From positions 62,001 through 126,000 of the forward strand of contig WHUX01000069.1 of the NCBI GenBank assembly GCA_015179025.1: a stretch of 64,000 bases of DNA. The letters run 5' to 3'. The notes under the pieces are model-generated. The model saw only the letters and a list, made by a program, of their open reading frames with translations, was not told where the DNA came from and did not search any database. The translations under genes were made by a program, and so were the position numbers. Position 1 is the first letter of the stretch. Every line of letters starts with the position of its first letter. Source of the DNA: Terfezia claveryi. Taxonomy: Eukaryota > Ascomycota > Pezizomycetes > Pezizales > Pezizaceae. Below are positions 1 through 10,587 of this stretch, in pieces.

Positions 1-586
1 CTAGCTTAAACTACCATTGTTTCCGAAACCTAGAATCCGATTCCAGTTCATAACATCTTCAAGCATGTAGTATTACCTGACTTTCTTAACATCTCCTTCA
101 CCACTATATTCTAGCAGCACCTTGCTGCTATCTAAACCCTAGTCTGAGACTGGGCCGAACAAGACACCCTTAGGAGGTAGTGCCATTTCGTCAAGCAAAC
201 TATATAGCCGAACTCAGCCTTGGACTTGAAACAAAGTAACTAAGGCCCGCGCAGGCCTGATATGGCAACGATCCCTAGGAATAAGTAGTCTAGTTGGAAC
301 AAAAAAATAATTGAATCACCTGGAAATTGAACCTCAGACCGGCAGCCAGATTATATAATCACTTGTTTTCATTTCTAGTAAATGCAAATTTAATATCATA
401 GGTATGCCACGTGACCAACCTATACTAAATTTTAGCCAGATAAACCCACTCCTGAGCATACAAAAAAGGTATGAATACAATAACCTAAGCACCTGTTTGT
501 CTGACAATTTGCAAGGTGATAGTCTATAGGAAATCGTTAACATCAGCAAGAATTCGTGTTTGCGTCCTATGCGTCCGGACGTACAG
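1..586. other. No gene recognised
   Basis: I see no convincing coding region here. The short open frames have no recognisable domain and overlap the start of a tandem repeat. Base composition is mixed, with no LTR or TIR boundary that I can place. Confidence 0.5.
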
Positions 587-702
587 GACGCAACACTCGC
601 GCTAGGCATATGCTCTCGCTCCTGGGACGCAACACAAATGTACTCTTGCTCCTGGGACGCAACACTCGCGCTAGGCATATGCTCTCGCTCCTGGGACGCA
701 AT
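587..702. repeat. Short GGACGCAA minisatellite
   Basis: A unit of about 45 bp running from GGACGCAACACTCGCG to GCTCCTGGGACGCAA occurs at 587-632 and again at 656-702. A shorter related unit lies between them. The repeat directly abuts the decayed Helitron fragment. It has no coding meaning that I can support. Confidence 0.7.
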
Positions 703-804
703 ACGCAAGCAAAACCTCAAATCGTTCCTGGGTTGACAAATTCTCAAGACGATCAACATATGTATCAAGACGAGAAACATCTGGTAACACATCACGATAC
801 TAAC

Positions 805-1669
805 GATTATGGTTGCAAAGATATCTTGTCTAAGCCTTTACACGAGGAATGTTGATCTCGAAATCTTTTAAAGTTTGTTGTTCCTGAGTATTGCCAGTTG
901 CCCTACCCGTACACGAAGGACCATGACTGGTAGTTCATGTGATAGGCGAGGAATGATGTGAAAGACTTCGGTCGGATCTTGTGGAAAGTTGATAGGTAAT
1001 GTGAAGCTTCCCACCTTTATGTTGGCCAAACCCACGAACTTTATACACCCGAATTACTGGATGTACCAAAGCCAACATCATAGCCTCCATAGGACTTGGT
1101 ATTCCTAAGACAGCCAATTCAGGTGGTATTTCGCTTGGAGACATATCATTTCCAGCTGAGAATTTATAGGTGCCTCTCCAAGATAGTGCAGACCGCTCAC
1201 GATCACAGCGGTCGCATATCCGTATATCCTCTATCATCCTAATCTTTATTCCAACTCCAATCTCCTCACATATTGAACACTCCGCTATTTGAAGGTCTTC
1301 CAGTGACTTGCTGAAGTCTTCCAAACTCTTTATATACAGTTGTTGGTGAGGAAGGTGGGGAGGAGAAGAAGGTCGGGAAGGTGGAAGGAAACCAATGTTT
1401 GGAGAAGGTGTCCGGTTCGGTACTCGGTTCGGTGCCCCGTTCCGTGTCCGGCTCTGTACCCGGCTCTGTGCTCCACTCTGTGCTCCGCTCTGTGCTCCGT
1501 TCTGTACTCCGCTCTGTACTCCACTCTGTACTCGGCTCCGACGATGCTGGTTGTCTGTAGAAGATCCTCTATCAAATGGAGACCTCCTTGGTGAAGAACT
1601 CCGTCTACGGGGAGCTGTCAGAGATTTTGACCTCCGGATATTTCGACTCCTCTGCTCTTGTATTGCCAA
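805..1669 (-). pseudogene. Helitron Rep/helicase N-terminal fragment (frameshifted)
   Basis: Read on the minus strand, the first part (1669 to about 1005) has a low-complexity Arg/Ser/Val-Gln head. A zinc-like pair CSIC...CDRC follows, then the block FSAGNDM...PPELAVL...MLALVHPVIRVYKVRG. This order is typical of the conserved region preceding the helicase-like domain of fungal Helitron proteins (I believe catalogued as DUF6570). The similarity continues in another frame, FPQDPTEVFHIIPRLSHELP then VMVLRVR, and again after a second shift as KDFEINIPRVKA. There are therefore at least two frameshifts (near 1002 and near 880). No Rep HUH motif or helicase is present, so this is a truncated dead copy. 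The Val-Gln head is an expanded 12-bp repeat. Confidence 0.65.
1410..1550. repeat. 12-bp coding minisatellite in Helitron fragment
   Basis: About ten degenerate 12-bp units of the CTCTGTGCTCCG type are in frame with the minus-strand Helitron fragment and encode a repeated Val/Ala-Gln-Ser/Asn-Gly string. It looks like replication-slippage expansion inside a coding region. Confidence 0.75.
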
Positions 1670-1914
1670 TATGCCAGTGTGGGAATCAGTACTATGCTCC
1701 GCCCTTATTTGTTCTTCTCGTTTGCGCTACAATAGGAGATTAAATCAGCTAAACTGCTACATTACAGATACTATATGGAGTTCTCACTGTTATCATGACA
1801 ATCCTTTTGCTCCTACACGTGGTGCAGGTCTTCATACAGCTGCCATCCTGAGTCAACGTCCATAGTGCTGGGTCACACTTACGATAGCAACGAGCACAGC
1901 AAATAGGATCCATG

Positions 1915-2058
1915 AAGGTGGTAGGGGTTTGACAATGCAGTTGCTAGTGGTGAAGGTGCTAGTGGTGAAGGTGATAGTAGTGGAGGTGCGAGTGGTGGTG
2001 GTGCGGTTTGCTAGTGGTGAAGGTGCTATTAGTGGAGGTGCGAGTGGTGGTGGCATCC
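1915..2058. repeat. GTGGTGAAGGTGCTA minisatellite
   Basis: Degenerate 15-18 bp units (GTGGTGAAGGTGCTA, GTGGAGGTGCGA) occur in two blocks, each ending in a GTGGAGGTGCGAGTGGTGG segment, giving a higher-order repeat of about 60 bp. Thr/Ser-rich open frames on the other strand are by-products. Confidence 0.7.
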
Positions 2059-2530
2059 AATTAAACCACGTGATGTACCGGTAGGAAGGTCACGCGATCT
2101 GACAATTCTTGGCAATGCCAAGGAATCTGAGTCTATGGTGCTGGCAATAAGAATATAACCCAAATTGATACCTATGAACTTTTCTAACTCCACAACTACA
2201 ACATAGATACTATCCAAATCATTAAATCAAAGCGTAAATTAATAGAAATAGGCTTGCAAAAGAACTCTTCACTCTCAGAATTAAAATAAATTAAAAATTA
2301 AAGAAGTTATAAGGGAAAGAAAAACAAAATTTTATATAAAAGAATTTGAGAATGTTATATACTAAGAGGTGATAGATTAACCTAAGTAGAAAAGAAACAA
2401 TAACTAACTAACTTAAATAGGATAAGAACAAATAAAGACTCCTTTAGCTCAGTCTTTAGGCATTTCTATTGATAGTAATAATATAAGTTGACTTATTGTT
2501 ACGGATCCTGCCTTGCCTTACCCCGTGAAC
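2059..2530. other. No gene recognised
   Basis: This is unique-looking sequence that becomes A-rich between about 2215 and 2450. I see no ORF with a recognisable motif, no RNA gene and no clear terminal repeat. Confidence 0.4.
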
Positions 2531-2534
2531 CCAC

Positions 2535-2985
2535 AGCCCCGGCGATATACTGGCGACCAACGCACTCGCTAGCCTATATCCACGTGCGGCTACACATGAC
2601 CTTGAGTTCGCTGTGCTATTGCTGGCTCTCGAACTCGATCCTTGAACCCGAACCACGGCCCCGAAGCGATATACTGGCGACCAACGCACTCGCTAGCCTA
2701 TATCCACGAGCGGCTACACATGACCTTGACCTAGCACGAGATGTGCTATCGTTGGCAATCTGGCTATCGCCCGATCCCAGCAACCTCGAACCCCAGGCCC
2801 GACACTCTACCGGTAACCCACGCACTTACCCGTATGAGTGCTCTTACCCTTGGACCCGCGACAGTCGTGCCAGTACTGGCACGACTCTCAAAATATGTTG
2901 ACCCGTGAACCTTGACACTCTACCGGTAACCCACGCACTTACCCGTATGAGTACCGTCATTACCCTTGAACCTGCGACAGTCGGC
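2535..2985. repeat. Two interleaved direct duplications
   Basis: A 42-44 bp segment starting GATATACTGGCGACCAACGC occurs at about 2543 and again at about 2669. A second segment starting GACACTCTACCGGTAACCCA occurs at about 2800 and again at about 2909, with similar Pro/Thr-rich text around it. The short open frames crossing this stretch change frame between copies and are not supported as genes. Confidence 0.7.
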
Positions 2986-3634
2986 CTATACCCACGTAAG
3001 GCTGATCTCGACTATGCTAGTGCTGGCTAACCCCAGCGACCTTGACTCCGACATCGATCCTGTTACTGCCTCCGTCAACCTTGACCTGGATATTGACCCC
3101 TGTCTGGATCCCTGTTAGCGATAACCGTTCCAGGTTATTAATCCCTGTCTTGATCTTTGCTTGCGACAACCGACCGCATCCCGGAAGTCCTAAAGTAAGG
3201 TACCCGGCTAATAGAGATCTACATAGAGATCTACTTCGTCCCTTGCATTATTTGTCACGTTGACATTCTCCGTCTTCCGTATATGACTGAGTTTTCCTGT
3301 GTGCGTGTGTACACCTCTGTTTGCCTTGTTCGCCTTCCATTTTGGAGGTTTTCCTGTGTCCGCACATACATTCAGCATATTCTTTCGTTCTTCTGGTTAT
3401 GTTTTCTATGTGGATTAAACCTCTATATATAGAGGTTAATTCCCCGCTGTCTTTTGGTTTCCTTTCCTCACGCAACAAACTTGTTAACTTGTCAACCCGT
3501 CCACTTGTTACTTGTCTCCCCGTCTTGTTCTCTCCATCATGTATTGTATCTAGCAATATATACATCTCTTCCGAATATCCGCTCGAGTGTAGCTCAGACT
3601 GTCTCGCACCCGTACTTGGATATGTCGTCCCCTT
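2986..3634. other. No gene recognised
   Basis: Open frames here (for example about 3321-3737 on the plus strand) run straight into the minisatellite and have no domain. I see nothing else that I can name. Confidence 0.4.
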
Positions 3635-3872
3635 AGACTCTGGTTTTGCCCAAGTCTCTCGCCCTATGAGACTCTGGTTTCGCCCAAGTCTCTCGCCCTA
3701 TGAGACTCTGGTTTCGCCCAAGTCTCTCGCCCTATGAGACTCTGGTTTCGCCCAAGTCTCTCGCCCTATGAGACTCTGGTTTCGCCCAAGTCTCTCGCCC
3801 TATTAGACTCTGGCTTCGCCCAAGTCCCTTGCCTCCTGAGACTCTGGTTCTACCCAAGTCCCCCAACGCTCT
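3635..3872. repeat. 34-bp minisatellite (AGACTCTGG type)
   Basis: Six to seven head-to-tail copies of a 34-bp unit beginning AGACTCTGGTTTCGCCCAAG start at 3635, 3669, 3703, 3737, 3771, 3805 and about 3839. The last two are degenerate. The first five are almost identical, implying recent homogenisation. Confidence 0.92.
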
Positions 3873-3879
3873 GCTCGTA

Positions 3880-4048
3880 CCTGCTTGCCTTGCTCTGCTC
3901 GTGCCTGCCTGCCTCGCTCTGCTCGTACCTGCCTGCCTCGCTCTGCTCGTACCTGCCTGCCTCGCTCTGCTCGTACCTGCCTACCTCGCTCTGCTCGTGC
4001 CTGCTTGCCTCGCTCTGCTCGTGCCTGCTTGCCTCGCTCTACTCGTCC
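3880..4048. repeat. 24-bp minisatellite (CTCTGCTCGTACC type)
   Basis: About seven 24-bp units beginning CTCTGCTCGTACCTGCCTGC, one after another. Both strands are open because the period is a multiple of three. The resulting Leu/Ala/Cys-rich or Arg/Gln-rich peptides are not taken as proteins. Confidence 0.92.
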
Positions 4049-4055
4049 TTGCCTC

Positions 4056-4225
4056 GCTCTGCTCTGCTGGCCTTGCTTGCTCTGCTGGCCTTGCTTGCTC
4101 TGCTGGCCTTGCTTGCTCTGCTGGCCTTGCTTGCTCTGCTGGCCTTGCTTGCTCTGCTGGCCTTGCTTGCTCTGCTGGCCTTGCTTGCTCTGCTCGCCTT
4201 GCTTGCTTTGCTTGCCTTGCTCGCC
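4056..4225. repeat. 18-bp minisatellite (CTCTGCTGGCCTTGCTTG)
   Basis: About eight copies of the 18-bp unit CTCTGCTGGCCTTGCTTG abut the 24-bp array and share the CTCTGCT core with it. The 24-bp and 18-bp arrays probably arose from one another. Confidence 0.92.
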
Positions 4226-4439
4226 TTGCTCTCCTTGCTCGTGCCTGCCTGGCCCTGCTCGCTCCTGCCGCCCCTTCCGTCGGTGGTTTGGAAGTGTCGC
4301 CTCGGTCGACACTGACCTTGTAGGAGCTCTGGTCTCGTCCAGCCCTCCTAGCCCTCCGAGCTCACCCCCGACACCCGCGTAAGCCCACTTACCCGAGTGT
4401 CGGTAATGCCCCGCCACCGTTCTTAACACTTATATATGT

Positions 4440-7020
4440 AGTAGCCTAATAGGCTTTTTTTTTTTTCCTAGTTAACTATAGTATCTAAATATAGAATACA
4501 TTAGTAGGTATATAATAAAGAAAGATTAGGAATTATAGCTACCTTTAGATTTGAAGTTCAGGCTCTATGTAGATTTTTAAAATTAGTTATAAACAGCTAA
4601 AGTTGCATTCATCAGTTACTATACTACTGAGCCTGAATTAGAGGATTTTAGTATTAAACTTAGTAGTTAGAGTCTTAAACTATATAATAATCAATATCTA
4701 CATAATAATTAACATACTCTCTTTATTCTAATATAGTAATTACTTAATAAATATATCAACTCTTATAATATTCTGATAAAAGAAATAATAAATATAAGCT
4801 AAAATAATTCAAAAAAAATAAATATAATAGTACTAATACACTATAATTTACTCTAAATTCTCTATAACTTTAAACTCTTAATACCTTCTAAAACCTCTTT
4901 TTTACTATAGCCACTCTGACTACCTTAACTATATAGTTTACTATAGCCTCTACTAGTAGCACTAAGCTCTTTATATATTTATTCTATTATATATATTAGT
5001 ATTAGCTTAAACAAATTAGAGGATATAGAGATATACTTACTATAAAGTATTATAAATAATATCATAGTTTCTAGCTTATATAAATTAGCCTCTTTGATAT
5101 TAAATTTCAAGCATTTTGTAGCTTTTACTTAAGCTATATTCTTACAACTATACTCTCTAGTACCTTGAGTACCCTCTCTAGTACTTTTTAATATTATAGG
5201 TATCTTCTTTACTTTCTTAGCTTTCTTTTCTTTAGCTAACTTCTATACTTCTCAGTTTATAACTTTATCTACTTTAAGAGCTAAGCTATGATAGTTGCAA
5301 TCTATACTTTTTCTACCTTTATATAGGCTCAATCTAAAGATTGAGGGCCCTGAATTTACTTTATTAATCAAGGCTTTACCTTCTTACTGTTTTGAAGCTA
5401 TTTGAGTCTTTAGAATATTGAATAACTTTCTTTTTAAGATAATTAAGCCTTTTATTAATAGTTGCTTTTAAGTAAGATATCATAGTTAATTTTGAGAGAG
5501 TTGACTATATACTAGCTACTTTAACTAGAGTTAAGAGTAGGAGGTATCTATATTAGTAACTATAATATTACTAGCACTAACTTAATTAAGTACTTCCTTT
5601 AGTTGGAGTAGCTATATTCTAGTAGCTTCAAATCCACTTATAATATTAGATTTTATAAGTACTTAACTATATATAATATAAAAGTAATTTCAGAATTCTG
5701 GCTTTCTAAATAGCTGGCTAGGATTATAATATATAAAGTCCTAGAATATAGTATAATAAGTCTATAATAGTAGTCTAAAATATACTATATCTAGAAATTA
5801 TATTAAATGTATAGAATATAATAGAAGGTAATATATCATCATACTATGGTTGAGATTGTATTTAATAATAAAGTAAGCAATATAACTATTATAACTATCT
5901 ATAATAAGCATGTATCAAATAGATAGCTTTACTGGTAAAAGTACTATATAGAGGTCGAAGTACTTAGATATATAATCTAAGCTTAGCTTATTATCTATAT
6001 AGCTACTAGATTATTGACTAAAGGTTGCAGACCTTGTATTATCTATAGTATACTATCTATTATAATGAATATTATTCACCTATATAAAAAATAGTAGTAT
6101 TATATAATCTATAGTACTAAAAGTCAGAATAATCTCAAGTAAAAAGTAAAACTCTTAATTTTTATTAGTTAATATAACCTTATTATAGCTATTGGCTTTA
6201 GTATAAACTATTGTTTTTATTCCACCAACTACCAAACCTATTATAATGTCTTTTTTATTATAGTTTTATAAGTTTTTGAGTTTGATTTTGTACTACTATA
6301 TAAGACTCTATAATATATAATACTATTTAGTTTACTTCTTTAAAATTGTAGTAATTTTAGCTTAAGACTTCTCTAAATATTAGTAATACTTAAGCTAAAT
6401 ACTAGAGTATCAGAAAAGAAAATACTTAGCTTAATAGATACTAAGAATAATTTTTACTTAAGAAGTATAAACTTATAGAATTTGGATAGCTATTAATACT
6501 AATATTAGTAGTATAACAAAAAAGTAAAGATTATTTATTCTTTTATACTAGTCAACTATTCCTTCCTCTTTACCAGTAGTAAGAAGTTGCTATAATTACT
6601 GAGCCTTAGATTATGGTGCTTATATCTTATAGTACTTTTATTATAGTATAGTATGATTTACTCTAAATACTTTAGCTACTTTAGTTTTAGACTCTTTAAA
6701 GTGCTTGTGAATATAGTTTATTACTTATATTAATTGTAAATTATATAATTTAAGCTTTAGTTATAGTTGTTTTATCTTTTTAAAGGTTTTTAGTAATATA
6801 ATATTAATAATATTAGTAGTGCAGTAAATTTTATAGTATCTAAGTAGAGGTTTGAAATAGAAATTATTATATAGGTATTAATTATTATATAAATTGAAAC
6901 TCTAGTCGACAGCCTAGAGAATATTATAAGAAGTTATTTTCTTATTGCCAGTACCATATCTTTATAAACTAACAAATAAAATAAAGTAAACTTCATTTCA
7001 AATTCTAGAAATTAGCAACT
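4440..7020. other. A+T-rich, TA-rich decayed sequence (RIP-like)
   Basis: About 2.6 kb with very few G or C, dense TA dinucleotides and stops in all frames. The longest open frame is far below gene size. The sharp edges with GC-balanced neighbours and the TpA richness are what heavy repeat-induced point mutation leaves behind in ascomycetes. The original element cannot be identified by eye, so this is inference from composition only. Confidence 0.6.
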
Positions 7021-7320
7021 TTGAGTCTCTAAGTGAGTGAGAGCTAGTATAACTAGTTGTAAAATAAGACTTGACAGGAATGTAGTGGTTGCTGTGGCAA
7101 CGGGATATAGCCTGTAGAAACTGCGGTAGCACTAGTCCAATCGAAATTGGGGGTGGTTGCCACGTAGGATTTCGCTGGAGAAATTGGCCCTTTTTTGGTA
7201 AAACGTTTACCCTGGGGGATTTGGTAGTTTCTCAAGATTTTGTAAACAAACTAGATAAACGAGCTCGTGAGAGCGCGCTAAATAAATTAAGCTTTTTACC
7301 GACAGCAGGGGCGTCCTGGT
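7021..7320. other. No gene recognised
   Basis: Unique-looking GC-balanced sequence. Short ORFs on both strands (7053-7343) have no domain and the two overlap each other. Confidence 0.4.
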
Positions 7321-7548
7321 TGTTGAGTTCTTGTGAGCACTGACGCGCCTTAAAAGTAGAGTTACTTGAAAAGGGAATTTGTCGGGCTTGGCGGATGGTC
7401 TGTTTTAGGTTTATGAGGTCCAGTTTTTAGAGCATTATCGTAGCAAGACAGGATAGCATAGAACACACTTTAGATTTCCTCACAATTGACCGTGAGTTGA
7501 GCTTTATTCTGAGTGTGATCTTGTTCTTTACTCTTCAGCACTCAGTCC
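7321..7548 (-). repeat. Left arm of inverted repeat pair
   Basis: 7321-7445 is the reverse complement of about 11650-11743 (shared words include GTCGGGCTTGGCGGATGGTC, with small differences). 7450-7548 is the reverse complement of about 10480-10573, including the CACAATTGACCGTGAGTTGA block. It is the uninterrupted version of the right arm, so it shows the empty site of the TIR element at 10588. The parent element is not recognised. Confidence 0.8.
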
Positions 7549-7837
7549 TTGGAAGTTGGTGTCGTCGTATGGTCGGCTAGTATAGGCGCGACCTTGTAAT
7601 CGCGCTTGAGCGACCTTGTAATCGCGCTTGATACCTGCATTCTATGCATTTTCAAAAATGTAATTTATTCTGATGATATCTCTAAAACTAGCTAGCTTAA
7701 CATGCGGCAAACCAAAATTACTCTTAAATCACGATGCAAACAAGCCCCGTAATTCCCATCTCAATACTCGCAAGCTCTAATACTATTGTCCAAATCGGCC
7801 TCAATATCCGCATGCCAATGAGCCTGGCCTAGAAATC
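7549..7837. other. No gene recognised
   Basis: A short direct repeat (GCGACCTTGTAATCGCGCTTG, two copies near 7588-7630) is the only structure I see. Confidence 0.4.
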
Positions 7838-8300
7838 ATGCTGCAAATCGACCTAGAAATCAGCATGCAAATGAGTCTCGAATCCACCGTGCAAGTCGAC
7901 CGCGTGCAAATCAGCCTGGAATCAACCGTGCAAATCAACCTAGAACTCAGCGTGCAAATCAGCCTCGAATCCACCGTGCAAATTGACCTAGAAATCAGCG
8001 TGCAAATGAGCCTGGAATCCACCGTGCAAATCGACCTAGAAATCAGCGTGCAAATCAGCCTCGAATCCACCGTGCAAATTGACCTAGAAATCAGCATGCA
8101 AATGAGCCTCGAATCCACCGTGCAAATCAACCTAGAACTCAGCGTGCAAATGAGCCTAGAATCCACCATGCAAATCGACCTAGAAATCAGCGTGCAAATG
8201 AGTCTTGTGCAAATCGACCTAGGAATCAGCGAGCAAATCAGCCTCGATATCCAATGCGAATGAGCCTGGAATTGAGCGAGCAATCAGCCCCGATATCCGA
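7838..8300. repeat. 24-bp degenerate minisatellite (TGCAAATC...)
   Basis: About 18 units of roughly 24 bp alternate between an AATCAGCCTCGAATCCACCG form and an AATCGACCTAGAAATCAGCG form, each followed by TGCA. Both strands are open for 140-160 codons only because the period is a multiple of three. The peptide is a simple Ile/Ser/Leu repeat. Confidence 0.85.
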
Positions 8301-8750
8301 TATCCGCATACAAATGAGCCTAGAATTGAGTGAACAACTAGCCTCGATATCCGCGTGCGGAGGAGTCTAGGAGCAAGTCAGTCTCGATGGCATAAGCCCA
8401 CAAATCGGCGTTGAAAGAAGCTCCATATCATGGTGCAATTAAGCATATAAATCGGTGTGGGAGGCATGTCAGGAAAAAATCTCCAAGTCCCAGGCGGCCA
8501 CACTTTTTGAAATAGGGGATGGCTTGGGGATCCGCCAGCCCCTGAATTTCGGATCTAGCTCCCGTTGACCTAGAATCCGCTCTGTATGCTGTCTTACAAC
8601 CTGCCCCGTATGCTGTCTTAGAACCTGCTGCACGCGCTTTCTGAGAACCAACTCGCTGCCGAGAAGGCATCGAATAGAGCTCCTCCAGTTATTGGCAATA
8701 TCTACGGAAGGGGAAATAGCTGGATTGATCATGTATTGAACTCATGATTT
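8301..8750. other. No gene recognised
   Basis: This opens with degenerate relatives of the preceding repeat (CCTCGATATCCG words). The remainder has short ORFs of 80-87 codons on the minus strand without any domain. Confidence 0.4.
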
Positions 8751-8799
8751 CGCGGTCTCAATCTATATATATGTGGATTCATGCATTCGCGGCCTTCGA

Positions 8800-9165
8800 A
8801 TATTTGAGCGATGTAGGGTGAATATTAAGGCTGATATATGGGGCGAGCGATCTAGAGTGAATATTAAATGCTGATATATAGAGCGAGCAATATAGGGTGA
8901 ATATCCGGGCTGATATATGGAACAAGCGATATAGGGTCAACATCCAGGCTCACCCGAACGAGGTTATCCAGGCTCACCCAGACGAGATATCAGGCTCACT
9001 TGGACGGGGTTTTCAAGGCTCACCCGAACGGGGTTATCCAGGCTGATATCTATATATATATATGGGGCGAGCAATGTAGGGTGAATATTAAGGCTAATAT
9101 ATGGGGCGAGCGATCTAGGGTGGATATTAAAGCTGATATGGTGCGAGCGATATACGGTCAATATC
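8800..9165. repeat. Degenerate GGGTGAATATTAAGGC repeats
   Basis: Units of about 40-50 bp recur around 8815, 8860, 8895, 9077 and 9115. Each combines GGGTGAATATTAAGGCTGAT, ATATGGGGCGAGCGAT and similar words. They merge into the 24-bp array that follows and reappear once after it (near 9580-9670), so the two arrays are interleaved. Confidence 0.75.
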
Positions 9166-9167
9166 CA

Positions 9168-9575
9168 GGCTCACCCGAACGGGGTTATCCAGGCTCACCC
9201 GAACGGGGTTATCCAGGCTCACCCGAACGGGGTTATCCAGGCTCACCCAGACGGGGTTATCAAGGCTCACCCAGACGGGGTTATCAAGGCTCACCCAGAC
9301 GGGGTTATCAAGGCTCACCCAGACGGGGTTATCAAGGCTCTCCCAGACGGGGTTATCAAGGCTCACCCAGACGGGGTTATCAAGGCTCTCCCAGACGAGG
9401 TTATCAAGGCTCTCCCAGACGGGGTTATCCAGGCTCTCCCAGACGGGGTTATCAAGGCTCTCCCAGACGGGGTTATCCAGGCTCACCCGAACGGTGTTAT
9501 TAAGGCTTACCCGGACGGGGTTATCAATGCTCATCCGGACGGGGTTATCAATGCTCATCCGGATGGGGTTATCCA
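9168..9575. repeat. 24-bp minisatellite (GGCTCACCCAGACGGGG)
   Basis: About 17 head-to-tail 24-bp units of the type GGCTCACCCAGACGGGGTTA plus TCAA/TCCA. Several neighbouring units are identical. The period keeps both strands open; the Gly-Tyr-Gln-Gly-Ser-Pro-Arg-Arg and Ser-Leu-Asp-Asn-Pro-Val peptides are by-products. Confidence 0.93.
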
Positions 9576-9669
9576 GGCTGATATATGGTGCGAGCGATAT
9601 ACGGTGCATTTCCAGGCTGATATCTATCTATATATATATGTATGGGGCGAGCGTTCTAGGGTGAATATT

Positions 9670-9920
9670 AAGGCGTATGGATCCATGCATTCGCGACCTC
9701 TGAATATTGTATGAATTCATGCATTCGCGGCTTCTGTGTATTGTATGAATTCATGCATTCGCGGCCTCTCTATATATGTATGAATTTATGTATTCGCGAC
9801 CTCTGAATATTGTATGAATTCATGCAATCACGGCCAATCTATATATGTATGAATTCATGCATTCGCGGCCTCTGAATATTGTATGAATTCAAGCGATCTC
9901 TGTATATTGTGTGAATGCAT
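9670..9920. repeat. About 34-bp repeat with GAATTCATGCATTCGCGG
   Basis: Seven or so degenerate units contain TATGAATTCATGCATTCGCG followed by a CTCTGAATATTG or CTCTATATATG tail. The core resembles the GAATTCATGTGTTTTCG core of the large 34-bp arrays at 29.6-30.6 and 33.8-34.6 kb, so a common origin is likely. Confidence 0.75.
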
Positions 9921-9959
9921 GCATTTGCGGACCTAAATATGGTAATGAATTCACCGGAA

Positions 9960-10110
9960 GAATAGGACGAGCCTTGCTACAGGAAGCACGGGACGCAGCC
10001 CTGCCGACACGAAGCACAGGACGCAGCCTTGGTGATAGGAAGCATAGGATGGAGCCACCTAAGCGATAGGAAGCCATATGACGCACATGAAGATTTCGTG
10101 CTTCCAGACG
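9960..10110. repeat. AGGAAGCACAGGACGCAGCC repeats
   Basis: Four to five degenerate units of about 30 bp, each combining GGAAGCA and GGACGCAGCC. No coding role seen. Confidence 0.6.
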
Positions 10111-10480
10111 CAAATCTTTTTTTGCTGATGTACTTTGAGCTATTATTAATATACTTAAGGCTAAATTTCCACTTTCTCAGCAATAATACCTTAAGCATCT
10201 ATGGACATCTAATCTCTCAATCACTACCTAACTAAGTGACAAATTTGCTCAAAAGGTCCCCTTTCCCACCCAGATTTAGTTAAATTATTGAGTTCTTACG
10301 GTCTTGTTAGTTATATGAAGTTGTACTAATAATTTCCGAGTTTAGATTGGAAGGGTAGCTAGGGTGACCTTACCTAGTTCTCATTAATTGCTGTATGTAA
10401 GACTTAGAATAGCATATGTCTAATAGGGAGACCCTTTTCAGCCACTTGGTATTGGTGCTGGGCTGTTTTGATAGTTCCTG
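10111..10480. other. No gene recognised
   Basis: Unique-looking sequence between the minisatellite cluster and the right inverted-repeat arm. No ORF with a domain. Confidence 0.4.
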
Positions 10481-10587
10481 CGTGCTGAAGGGTAAAGAAC
10501 AAGATCACACTCAGAATAAAGCTCAACTCACGGTCAATTGTGAGGAAATCTATAAGTGTGTTCTATGCTATGAAATGTCTTGCAATA

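Noticed and set aside
3734..4429. Long Leu/Ala/Cys-rich and Arg/Gln-rich ORFs on both strands
   Set aside because: They exist only because 24-bp and 18-bp repeats keep frames open; no start context, domain or non-repeat body.
7801..8283. Ile/Cys/Ser-rich ORF of 160 codons
   Set aside because: Translation of a 24-bp minisatellite.
9000..9609. 160-167 codon ORFs with Gly-Tyr-Gln-Gly-Ser-Pro-Arg-Arg repeats
   Set aside because: By-product of the 24-bp array, open on both strands.
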